DNA of 64,000 nucleotides from Argentina anserina (taxonomy: Eukaryota; Streptophyta; Magnoliopsida; Rosales; Rosaceae), in the NCBI RefSeq assembly GCF_933775445.1, contig NC_065876.1, forward strand, positions 9,982,001-10,046,000, read 5' to 3'. The notes under the pieces were generated by a model, which saw only the letters and a program-made list of their open reading frames with translations, was not told the origin of the DNA and made no database searches. A program made the translations under genes and the position numbers. Shown in pieces: positions 37,006 through 48,475 of this stretch; position 1 is the first letter of the stretch; every line of letters starts with the position of its first letter.

Positions 37006-39150
37006 GTTAAACTAAAGGCTAGATATTGCTCTTACTTCACACTCAGAGTACAAACATTGTGTTTATATATCTATTAATTTAAATACCACATCAACATACA
37101 ATATAGAAACACAACACACACACACACATATATATATGTATTTATACATACATATATAAATATCACATAAACACACAAATAAAACACAAAAACAAATGCT
37201 ACAACATTATACGTATCTCTATTATCTTGGTTCATCATTTAACTTAACAAAAAAAATCAAAACATAGCTATAATACAAAGAAAAGAGATCTAGAATATAA
37301 GAAATCATTTGGCTTCTTACCTCAATTCCCTCTAACCACAACTAAGTCAATTATTATAGTAACTTCAACCTTCAAATTCCACTTCCACTTTAGCTAAGCA
37401 AATCAAAAAGTGTAAACTCATCAATTCAACAATATAAAATAGAGTCATATCATGAGGTAAGTATGATCAAGTAATCATCAATACTGCAGTAGTATAAAAC
37501 CCAAATGCCCACAACATATATCCCACATTTTTACGTGCATTACTAAAAATAAAGAAGACCTTTCTTTCTGGTCTAATCAACTAAATGCCAAAGATGCAAT
37601 TTTATTGATAATCTTCTACCTAATATCAATCAAATGAATTTCATCACCAAAATGGCCAAATGTCATCCAACAAATAAAGAGTTTAAGATTGGAACCATGT
37701 AAGTCTTATCACAAAGATTATAATTCAAATAATAGTCAGTACACCAATTCAAACCTCCTCAATTATATTCAATTTATCATAAACCTAAAGTAGAAGATAG
37801 TTTATCACAATAGTCATTCTCTACAAAAATTCATTTCTCAAGCAATTCATGTAAACCCTGGATATCATGAAACCAAATCTAACTGATAGTTGCATTTTAA
37901 CTTCTGCATCACTTGTTCCTTCAGCATGCATGGTATAACTAATCCCAACACAAAGCAACCAAAATTTTTATGCTAGCAATTGACTATGCAATTTGGGGAA
38001 TTGACATTTACCTTTTAGACCACTTTAACAACTACTTGTTAGACCAATGTTGATATGACCAGGTACTCATACGGAAGCTGCATAAAAAAACATAGTACAA
38101 TGTTACAATTGAGCAAAAAGAATAAAGAACAATGGTAATAGAATTGCTCAAGCAAGCAATACATTTCCTATCAACAACTCCCACAACACAATTAACATAA
38201 GCTTTGTGGTCATATGGCTTTGTGTTCAATAACCTTCAATGCAAAAGAACTGTTATAAAAAATGACAATATAATAAACAAAATTAGAATTCACAATTCCA
38301 ACTTCAAGCTAACTAATTGAGAAACCTAAGTTCTACATAGTAATGCTATCAACTTCCCTTATCATATATATGCACATTGTAAAATCAAAGTGCAACTACA
38401 ACAAAGAAAGCAAAGAGAAATAGTGATATCACTGTAACCATCAAACAAACGGTAGAGAGGGGACTTAACCAAAGCAATACCTCAAATAGAGCATAAACCA
38501 AAGTGATTAGACAAACATACTCAAGCCCAATACAAAACCTACCAAAGACATCCAAGATAGAAACTGACACACAACAAAGCACAAACCAAAGGAATATGAA
38601 GAAGATATGCTTAAAGTTTTCCCCTTTAAGCCCACTTCCAGACTATGAAAACATACTACCAGCAAAACTAGCTAGTACATTTTCAGCGATCATTTCACAT
38701 TAGTCAATATATAGACAACCATTAACAATACTCATTGGCTTAGTTCAGTCCAGTTCTACATTACCATAAAAAAAGGTTTAAATGTGATGAGATTTTCAGT
38801 ATCAACACAACAACAACAACAACATACTCGGTGAAAGCTTCCAGATTTTCACTTCCTTATATCTTTGTAACATAAAAGAAAAACGTATCCAACAGTAACA
38901 ATGAATTAACCAAATACAACGAGCTCCAGATACTGTAAACTTTCAAAAGTTAATACCTTTCCTTATATTGAAACTGAAAGCCCTCTTCAGCCTCTTGAAT
39001 CAAAACCAAACACCTGGATCTCTATCACTGAAAGAACTCTGAAACAAAACCCAACTTTGGAAATAAGGGTGTTCTCACATACCCAAAGAGCCAACGTAGC
39101 TATTTGGTTTATGACTAATCCAAAATAATCCCCCATTTTAGAGTAAACAC
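37006..39150. other. CACTA non-coding region, no gene seen
   Basis: AT-rich, with short frames on both strands, a CA/TA run near 37115-37140 and a short CAA run near 38805-38823. It probably holds the upstream region of the transposase gene. Confidence 0.45.
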
Positions 39151-41739
39151 CACTACTAGAGCAAACTCTTTTGGAGACAATTCTTTTTGGGACGGACCAA
39201 TATATTGTCACCCATACATGTGATTAGAAACAAAAAGATTTATTCTGTTTCTAAAATTTTTGTTCCAAAACTCTTCATCCCACTTTATATATTTTTACGT
39301 AAATATCCCTTATAGTGATACTCTAAAATCATACTTCTAGTAAATGACAAAACGGTAAAAATAAAATAACAAGAAAATTGAAAAATAAAGAAATACAAAA
39401 GATCATATCGAAATATCAAAGATGTAACTAACCAAAACAGTAACACTAGTTTTCTTTCAAATCTCTAGATTTAGGTTTGTGCAGCCGGAGGGACTGGTAG
39501 CTTTGGCAAGTGAAGCAATGATCGATATTGGATCAACCCGAAAACCAACTGAGGACACCAATAAGAAAAAATATGAGTGTCAAGCTTTCAGTTTTGAATC
39601 CCACCGCCAGGAACGCCGATCAAGATTTCGATCCCAAAATTCACCGCCGGGTTTTTCAGTAAGTACTGATCTGACTCAAATTCGCGATTGTTTTGATTAA
39701 GAATTTGAACACCGATTCGTCTTTTTGTGATTCAATAATCTCTTTATCGACGTGATTTATTTGATTCAGAATTTGATACTATGAATTGGTTCTTCTTCTG
39801 CATTTCATTCACCCAAGTCCTTCAGCAGGGAATTTATCTAGTGAGTTCATCAAATACGTTTTCATTCCACTTAACTATGTCGATTGTGAATTGCCAAGTG
39901 AAATGCTACCCTGAACTTAAGGGGAGTGATATTTTAGTGTTCTGAATATGAATTATTTGCCGACTGTAAAGAACTCCATTGCCACTGGCCTTTGCCAAAA
40001 ATTTATAGCTTTTTTTTAATACTGACATGATGATAGGTTTGTTGTGTTTCAGAATGAAGCAAGCTTCTGTCTAGCGTACATTCTCTTGATTTTCCAGTAT
40101 ACAAAGCTTAAAATGTTTGGGATCTCTTCTAAGGGTGGTGGTTATGCCACGGTGTGGCCTAAAGCCTTTCCCTAGAATGCACCTTTCAACCAGAAATGAG
40201 GAGACTTCAACACCCTTTAGGCAATTGCACTTCAGCCAAAGCAAGAGTCTTGGTTTTTGTTTCAGGCTTGCAGATGGGTTTAAAGAGAAGAAATGGGCAG
40301 CCAAAGTGGGTGCTCCATTGAGTGATGCAATTTTTCATGAAGTTGACCGAAGTGCAAGTATTCCTCTGTTTGATTTGGGTGATATTAGGGCAGCAATTCT
40401 GAAGCATTGTTTGGTTAAGAACCTTTGGAAGTCTATGAACTATGTTGTGAGGGATGTTGTTGTGGTTGCTAGCCTAGTGTCTCTGGCACTTGAACTTGAC
40501 TATTGGGTTGTTTGGCTTTTCTACTTGTGTGCTTAGAGCACCATGTTCTTAGATCTCTTTGTTCTCGGCCATGATTGGTGAGTAACATTTGGTTTATTCA
40601 CTCTGTTGAACAAAATTGAGTACAATGTTATTTACTGTTTAAGTTCATTAGTTGATGTCGATTCTTTGTTGTTTTGTATTTACAGTGGTCATGGAAGTTT
40701 CTCTCATAACTCAAAGGTGAATAGCATCATTGGTCATGTTCTTCATTCTTCAGTCCTCGTCCTATTCCATGCATGGTTAGAAATTTTTTCTGAAATCCTG
40801 AAAAACCGTTAATCGTTATGTTTTGCATATTTTTGATGTGTAATTGTTGTTACAGGAGAATAGGTCACCAAACCCATCATCAGAAGATTCAGAACCATGG
40901 ATTTATCGAAAATGATGAGTTTTGGCATCCAGTATTGAGTTTCTCTATCTTTTTTCTTTTTTCTTTTTGACTTTTGAGAAGGTATTGAGATCTCTCTGAG
41001 TTTGATAAGTCGAAATGTGTGCAAAACTATGTGCAGGTTTGATTTGGAATATGTATTTACAGCAGAGGAGCTGGAAACCAAGCTTTGACATATTAAAAAG
41101 CAATGTGGCCAACCTACCTGTGATGATGGTATTGATGAGAATTGAATGATCATGAAAGGATGCTGCAGATTAGGCAGATGCTAGCTATATGCCTTGTGCT
41201 TATTAGATTTTTATAAGTTAATTGTTTATTAGAGCATTGTCTATCTTATATTAACACATGGATGTTCTTAGTTGAAGATTTATGAAAGATATCAGTAAAA
41301 GTGCTCAAGTTCATTAGTCTGACTTGTAAAGTTGGTGTTGTACATTGTTTTTATATTGTCCAGGATGGCAAAACATTTGTCTTGATAAAAAGTGACATAG
41401 AAAATGTGTTGCCTACAATGATCAATAATTTATATATATAAATTCAAAATGAAAAGAGACAGGTTGGGTTTTGTCTCCCATTTTTTGTCATAGGCGCCAA
41501 ATTCCCGCCTGACTCGAAAAATGGGAGATGAAAGTTTATTGAATTAGGAGCAATTTACATTTGTACTCTAAATATATTAGAAGACAGAACTTATCATTTG
41601 TTACCCTGTACAATTAGGGACAAGCTTTAGGAGACGACTTTAGCCTTAAACTAATTCTGTCTCAATTTTTTTTGGGAACAAAATCTCAGCTTTTGGAGTC
41701 AAATTGATTTTATCTCTGAATGAGTTATTTGTAGTAGTG
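39151..41739. mobile_element. Nonautonomous CACTA element carrying desaturase exons
   Basis: Left end CACTACTAGAGCAAACTC at 39151. The right end, read on the minus strand from 41739, is CACTACTACAAATAACTC. Both are followed by GAGA.AA and later GTCTCC-type subterminal motifs (for example 39170, 41455-41480, 41630). No transposase lies between. The flanking triplets are CAC and CAG, so the 3-bp duplication is imperfect or lost. The interior holds plus-strand exons of an omega-3 desaturase. It is nested in the larger CACTA element. Alternative: 41739 is the right end of the large element and 39151 is coincidental. Confidence 0.55.
40144..40931 (+). pseudogene. Plastid omega-3 fatty-acid desaturase fragment (FAD7/FAD8-like), exons 1-3
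   Basis: The intact enzyme inserts the omega-3 double bond in chloroplast membrane lipids. Exon 1 (from ATG 40144) begins CGLKPFPRMH, like FAD7 transit peptides, then DIRAAILKHC, NYVVRDVVVVASL and FVLGHD. A TAG at 40534-40536 interrupts it where relatives have Gln. Intron 1 (40578-40685, GT-AG) joins so that the first histidine box HDCGH is completed across the splice. Exon 2 (40686-40775, 90 bp) encodes [13 protein letters not shown]. Intron 2 is 40776-40855. Exon 3 (40856-40931) encodes the second box HQTHH and ENDEFWHP; its 76 bp equals the family's usual 67 (from memory) plus a 9-bp insertion. The rest of the gene, with the third box, is absent. Confidence 0.85.
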
Positions 41740-42329
41740 CAGATAAACAACACGATATCAATTTCTATCAACCAAATATGAAAACAATGACTCTAATCCT
41801 AGATCTTAAACCCATCATCCCAAATTCAATAGAGAATGGAGGAGGAGGAGGAGGAGGAGATAGGAAAGATGAGGATTTTACCAAAAACGGAGAAGTAGAG
41901 GAACCCATCGTCGTGGTCTTTGAGCTCCATCACAGTCCAGGTCACAAGGGTTGGAGGTGGACGTCGCATCGTTGCAGTGAGCTGAGAGACTTGATTTCGT
42001 GTGAGCTTAGAGTAAGAGGGAAATATAATTTTGTGTGGGTTGTGAAAATTTGACTAAGTGTTTGAGGCTCAGAGGAGGGAACTGAAAACTTAATTTAGGG
42101 TTGTGAAATTTTCACAATGGAGCCAAACAAAATTGTTTGTCCCACCATATCAGTCGTTGAAAACTCAAACAACATATAGAACCTATGTGTTGTATGAAGG
42201 TTTTCAAAATTTTAGCTAACATAACTGAGTCAGCACATGATGCTTATATGTTGTATGATGTTTCCCACCTTGATAGAGCGTTAATTAAAACGTGTATAAT
42301 AAACCATGTAAAACATCATCGCTAGTATA

Positions 42330-45250
42330 GAATAAGCAGGGATCGTTTTTTCCGGGGAATTGAAAGGAACTCTAAACTTTTAGTGTTATCAAATAATGGG
42401 GGGTTTGTGATTGATTATTAACTACTAAAATAAAACCTAAATTACTATTTACATGATCGACTTCTCTTTAACAAACTTAAACTAAATTTACCATTACACC
42501 ACATAATTACAAGTTCGAACCTATCATGCATTCTAATTCGACCAATTACATATTCTTTAGACACCGATATAATCAGAGCCTTAGGGGATCATCTAATCAT
42601 GTAAGATTTAAATTAACATTTAGATTGACTTATGACCTAATCTAAATTTGCATGCAATCGAATTCAATAACACTTAGAGTATAAATCAAACAGTTTACAT
42701 TTAAGCACCAAATCTTTGTTGGAGACATGTTTCATGTGTGACGTCACCCACCATGGTTTCACATCTAAATTTCTGGAATTTTTTACCACTTTTAATCAAC
42801 ACAAACCGAACCTACTTAGGGCATGATTTGATTTGTGTAAATATGGATGATGAAGATAGCACTCAAATACAATCTTAGGGATTGCATCCAAGCACTAAAT
42901 TCATATGCACATATCTGAAAATTATCTAAAAGTATGAGAAAGATGATTAGAACACAACAATAGAAATACAAACTCAATAATTATAGGAAACCATCAATTT
43001 GACAAAGATCCAAAAATCTAATAAAATAATCTGAAAATTTCGATTCTTAATACAAAACAATAATCTCACACAAACATCATACTACAATCTTCATAGACAA
43101 AGTATTATAGAAAATAAAAAACGAACAAACCCATGAAGAAGAGTTGCGAGAATCACACGTTGTAGGAACCTTGGAGGTGTGTGTTCAATGGTGATTTTCG
43201 GTGGAGATGGAATTTGTATATGGGGGAGAATGGTTTGCTGTTTTGGTGAATGATGTTTGAGGTAATATTTTGACAAAGGTTTGGCTCTTGAATGCAAAGA
43301 AGAAGTAATATTATTTGAGAGGTGAAGCCATGTATATATAGAGGAAAGGAGGGTAGTTGCATCTTTTCTCATATTATAATGTCATGCTTTAATCCCTTAA
43401 ATCATGCCATGTTTTATTTCCTAAATCATGTCATGTTTTATGCCTTTAATGATCATCTTCTATTGTTGGATGACTTGGCTCTATTGATTTTTCTTTAATT
43501 ATCTCTTCAATCCAATCTGAAAATAAGAAAATAAAATCATAAGTAAGAGATAATTAGTTTTGAAACCTAACAATGATTTCTAGTCAAACTAAGACTCTAG
43601 ACCTAACAAGGATTTCAAGTTTAAGCATTTGAATGTAATTACATAAATTCCAAGTTTCATAAACATGCTTCATAGTATGAATAAGTCAGATACGAGACAA
43701 TAAACATTTAATATGTTTAGTCAATCTAATACTCCTCACAAGGCATACTCTCTTCTTTTCACTCAGATTCATGGTTATTATTCACACACAAGTGTATGCA
43801 AGAGAAAAGATATTAAGGTATCAAATAATTTGCATATTTCACAAATGAAAGCACTTTGTGAATAACATAGGAAAACCTCATTTAACAATTAAGTGCACAA
43901 ATGGACCAAAACCATATGCTTAACTCTTGTGATCATCTCCACAAACCAAGATTTGCTCATTTTAAAAATCATTAGGATCATTAGATAAGATAAATGTTTA
44001 GGCTTAGCTAAAGGCATGAAATATCAAGGAATCACAAAGGTAATCCTATAGACTTAGTAGAGTAAACATCATCCTTATGACACCACACACCATCAGGGGC
44101 CGAATATAATAAGTTGGACATAATCATCATTCTAACCACAAGTGAACATGGACAAATGTCAAGTAAAAAATTTTAGACCTTCAATTACAACTCAATTCCA
44201 AATCACAAATGGAAGACAACATAGCATCTTTTTTCTTTTTTTCTTTTCTTGCCGAGTTCATCATTCATATTTTTTCTTCTTCTGCAATGCTTGCTTAAAA
44301 GCTTGTTGATTCTTTTTTCAAATGTCGTCCATCCCACACTGATTTCATGCATCATCATAACATCATCTCAACAAGAATTCTGCCAAGTTTATAGGATAAG
44401 GTAGAGGTAACTATACTAAACATGGAGGTAACATAGGTGATAAAGAAAAAGCTCTATGTAGGCTTAAATGAGGTTCAACTAAGGGGTCCCAAACATGGCA
44501 CATAAAATGATACATGGTTGTTTGGCTAAAGTGGTGGTATTCCTAGAAATGATCCATAAATCATTTTCAAAATCAGAGTATTTTTGACTTAAAAGTTTCA
44601 ACAATTACAAAAGTGAGTTCTAGTAAATTCTAGAGTCCATTAAAAGCTATGACACATAGCTATTGAATATGCAAAGAATAGTGAGGTTCATGAATTACCA
44701 CGAAATTTCATGTTACATCTCATGAAGAAAGTACATATATACTCAAAAACTCACAGATTGTTATGAACTTTAAACTGACAAAAAATGTATGCATAATCAA
44801 TCAATCTAAATCTCACATGTTCATACCAAATCCACATTATCAATGAAACTTACAATTCAATTCTTATGGAATGCAAAACCATCATCTATGTATTTAGAGA
44901 TATTATCATCCTAAAATTTAGGGGTATCCTAAGACTAAATTGACTCAAATAAAGCAAACACATTTTCTTTAACTTTTTTTTAACAGAAACAAACAAACAC
45001 AAAGCAGTCTTGTAAACCTACCCCACACTTAGAAAATTACATTGTCCTCAATGTAAGCTCAATAGTAAGAATGTAATTCACAAGCATAGAATAAGATCAC
45101 ATATCAACACATATACAATTCAACCAAAAGAGTGAAGGGATTAGAAAATTCAAACTCCCGTAGACGACTCCTTCACAGATACGGTTGAAATGGGTTGCCT
45201 CCCATGCAGCGTCTGAGTTATATAGTCTCTCAACCTAAACTCTCTCATGT
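42330..45250 (-). repeat. Probable non-coding 3' part of an Athila-like Ty3 element
   Basis: Minus strand near 45030-45060 reads GAGGACAATG then AAGTGTGGGGTAGG, a motif typically found downstream of pol in Athila-like elements; CATGGGAGGCAACCC lies near 45200. Leftward the sequence is AT-rich without coding content and could include LTR sequence. I could not fix LTR ends. The small frame at 43091-43372 (minus) looks fortuitous. Confidence 0.35.
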
Positions 45251-45530
45251 TCATTCTCCTTTAGACGCATCTCTCACAATTGTCTCCTCATACGTGTGTT
45301 CCTCAAATGGCTCATAGTAGGGCTTAAGTCGATGCTCATTCACCTTAAATGTCTTCCATGTTTTATCAATTTGAATCTCAATTACACCATGAGCAAACAC
45401 ATTAGTAACAACAAATGGATAAACCCAACGCGAACGAAGTTTCCTTGGAAACAACATAAGCCTCGAATGGAATAACAGAACTTTCTGGCCGACTTTGAAC
45501 TTTTTTCCTCTAAATTGTTTTATATTTTCT
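45251..45530 (-). pseudogene. Ty3 (Athila-like) integrase C-terminal fragment
   Basis: A continuous minus-strand frame encodes FKVGQKVLLFHSRLMLF, PRKLRSRWVYPFVV, GVIEIQ and FKVNEHRLKPYYEPF, the C-terminal domain that follows the integrase core in Athila-like pol proteins. The core itself is not present upstream (45530-46500 is AT-rich with no coding signal). An old fragment. Confidence 0.7.
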
Positions 45531-46546
45531 TTTATTCTTCATTATTATTTTTGATATGTTTTAATATTTTTTTATTGTTACGAAATCTACAAGTGTAAAG
45601 TATTACTAAGTCTAATTAATTTTATTCACACACAATCCTAACATTTAATGTATGTGGAGCAGATGAGCTAACTGTGCAATGGACTGAAGCAGCCCCAAGT
45701 AAGGGTATTGTTTTATCCGATATACCTTAAAAGTTAGAATATCATTTTCTTTTGAAACTATATATATCTATTTATACAAAATTATTTTCTAAGTTATAAA
45801 GAGAGGTAGACAGCGGCCTAAGTACGTCGTCAAGACACAAACTCATTCATTTGTTTCAGAAGGCTATATAGCTAGAATCAGAGATAGTCACAAGGCATGA
45901 CTAATTTGTTGGACACCATGGGGGCCACATCCTCGAAAGGGTGTTTTCCCAATCGAACCAATTTTGTAAATCTTGAACCAGGGTAATGAAAATAGTATGA
46001 CCCTTACTCAGCTCGGAATAACTTTGTGTTAGACTGACCCAAAAGTGTTAATAAAAGCCGCCCTCAACCCAGGTGAATTTAGTAAGGTACAAATAGAGGG
46101 TTAAGACTAATATTAACAAAATGGACTTTACTTATTCCGTTTAGTTTATATCTTACAATAAACAAAGTATAAATAAACATTTAGCTTTCTTAAAATATTT
46201 ATCTAAGTGTAACAAGTATCCTATATGCATATTACAACAAAATTAAAATATTTATCACAAAAGATAAAATCATTTTTTTTCAATTTACTGTTTACGTTTT
46301 TGTTATTTACTGTACACACTTTACTGTTACCGATTACTGTTCACACATATATTGTTTTTCGATTTACTGTACACAAAATTTATTTTTACCAAGATAAAGT
46401 TTTTGTTTATTTATTTATTTATTGTTTTTTTACCAATTACAAAAATAAAAAAATAAAGTAATTTGTTTACAATTTACAAGTATTTTTATATTTTTACACT
46501 TTGCAAAAAAACAAAAAAAATTAATAAAAATTTCCAGAGATTTACT
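45531..46546. other. No gene seen
   Basis: Very AT-rich sequence. 46270-46400 contains several TTACTGT and ACTGTTCACA words like those in nearby LTRs, so it may include LTR debris. The frame at 46225-46461 is low-complexity and rejected. Confidence 0.4.
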
Positions 46547-47484
46547 TTCATGAAAAACCCTTAATGGCCACCTAAATATTTGGAGAAGCCAAATGCTCCT
46601 GTTCAATTGTCAAAGCATTTGGCCAAAGCGACTGCTCTGCAAGCAGCAATTAAAGGATCACTCATTTATAGTAAAATTTAGCCATTGTTGAACTCTTGAG
46701 TTAACATCTCCTTATCCAACAATAACTAACCTGATGCATGGAGAGAACTGAGCCTCCAAGTCTCCAACACTAAACACCACTTGTACTTGGAAGAAGTATT
46801 CGGTCCTCAACCGCTGCTTTACCAAAGTGAGAAGGTCCTCGTTATGAAAAATTCGTTAAAACACGACTAAGCTAAGGCCATCTCATTCCTTACCTTCAAT
46901 AAAATTACTTCACCACCAATACGTCTCCTTTGGATCAGTGGCATAGTACGATCCAATTCTCAACACAAGACAATTGATTAATTTCACGAAATATTAGCGT
47001 TCTTAATTAAATGCTCATCTAGCAAATAATTAAATCATGACGCCATAAATGAAATTTCCCCAACACCTTAGATTTCTTGGTCAGCAAAGAACAATGAGTA
47101 ACATCAATTGTCTATGGCCCAACCAAAACAAGTTGAAACACAACGACGACATAATGCGAATCTCAACTCAATAATTGCATCACCACATTAAGGATGTATC
47201 ACACTCTACCACACCCTTACCAATAATGTTAGAAATGCTTGTCACGAAAAATTTCGTCAAACCACCTCCAATCTATGGTCTTCACATCCCTTACCTTGAA
47301 AACAATACTTCAACCTCATTGGGCCTCACCTTGGATTAGTTGCATAACTAAAATCCAATCCTCAGCATTGGAACACTCAAAATCTCTCAATGCAGGATCA
47401 ATGCTTTCCATTAAAATTTCTTGATAGGTCTCTACCCGATGGAAATCTATCTACACAAACTAGTTAGCATTTTTGTAACTTCTT

Positions 47485-48312
47485 CACCTTGAGTCGATGG
47501 TAACCGGATCTCAAATCAATCTTAGAGGATACCGTAGCCCCTCAAATCTGATTGAACAAGTCATTAATCCTAGACAAAGGATACTTATTTTTTATTGTCA
47601 CCTTATTAAATTCCCTATAGTCCACACACAACCGCAGGGAATCATCTTTCTTTTTCAAGAACAACACTAGCGCACCCCAAGGTGAGACACTAGGTCTAAT
47701 GAACCCTTGGTCTAATAGCCCATCTATCTGCACTTTCAACCCTTTAAGCTCATTCTGCCACATCCTATAAGGCGCCTTCGACACAGGTGTTGTACCGGGT
47801 ACTACATCCATGCAGAAATTAACAACTCTCCGAAGAGATAAACCCGATATCTCCTGAAACACCTCACTATACTCGGATACCACAACAATGTCTGCAATAG
47901 CTACTTCCTGATCCACAGACTCCATATGTGTCAAGACTCCTAACTTGAGGCAACGATAACGAAAATTGGGTCCTAGTACTATGGAAAACACTATCATGTT
48001 CAAGCAATCGATCAAAGAATGTTGTGGCCTCAACCAATTAATTCCTAAGATCACATCATAGGTGTGATCCGGAATCACTATCAAGGAAGCATACAATTTT
48101 CTAACCCCGATAACGATAAGACAAGCTTTGTAGACTCTCTTAAGCTCGAGAGACACTCCAACAGGTGAAGTGACACATAAACAGCTTCTAAGAGATGTAT
48201 GAATCAACTCTAACACCTCCACTACCGAACTAGCAATAGCAGAGTGTGATGCTCCCGTGTCAAATAGTACTCTAGCAACGTAGTAAAAATAGATAAGGTA
48301 CATTCCACTCAT
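47485..48312 (-). pseudogene. E1 protease-RT fragment
   Basis: One long frame (48312-47542) encodes [14 protein letters not shown] (protease active site kept), [16 protein letters not shown], then [43 protein letters not shown] and the RT start [17 protein letters not shown] follows NDLFNQI, after which [19 protein letters not shown] continues briefly and homology ends near 47485. The catalytic FVDD region is missing. Upstream, the leader is joined directly to the last codons of gag, so almost all of gag is deleted. E2 has the same junctions and the same stop. Confidence 0.85.
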
Positions 48313-48461
48313 GTGTCCCGCTATTAATCAAGATATTTAGAGGGAAGATGAATCATGGACGTATTATCACAACACTTCTATTTAGAGGACCAAATCTTCA
48401 GGTGTGGCTCCTAACACTCTTGCGTATCCAGTGACATATAAATACCAAATATGCAACCTAT

Positions 48462-48473
48462 GCTCTGATACCA
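48462..48473 (-). other. Primer-binding site, E1
   Basis: Minus strand TGGTATCAGAGC, two bases inside the LTR end GTGACA. Confidence 0.9.
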
Positions 48474-48475
48474 AC

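Larger units (their letters stand above)
18058..42327 (-). mobile_element. CACTA (En/Spm-type) DNA transposon, interrupted; ends approximate
   Basis: The coding content is diagnostic: a TNP2-type transposase and a second TnpA/Ulp1-like gene region on the minus strand. The proposed left end is CACTAGGCC at 18058. The right end is probably near 42327, where the minus strand reads TACTAGCGATGATG. Both end regions carry repeated subterminal motifs around ACAACATA/TATGTTGT (18160-18480 and 42160-42260), typical of CACTA elements. I could not find matching 3-bp duplications, so the ends are tentative. It is interrupted by the gypsy element (20287-31035) and a small CACTA (39151-41739). Sequence 19020-20286 shows no gene. 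Confidence 0.55.

Noticed and set aside
41731..41739. TTGTAGTAGTG as the right end of the large CACTA element
   Set aside because: The matching CACTACTA with the same following motifs at 39151 fits better as its partner; kept as an alternative in the feature text.
46225..46461. 78-residue Phe/Tyr-rich frame
   Set aside because: AT-rich low-complexity sequence; composition alone explains it.
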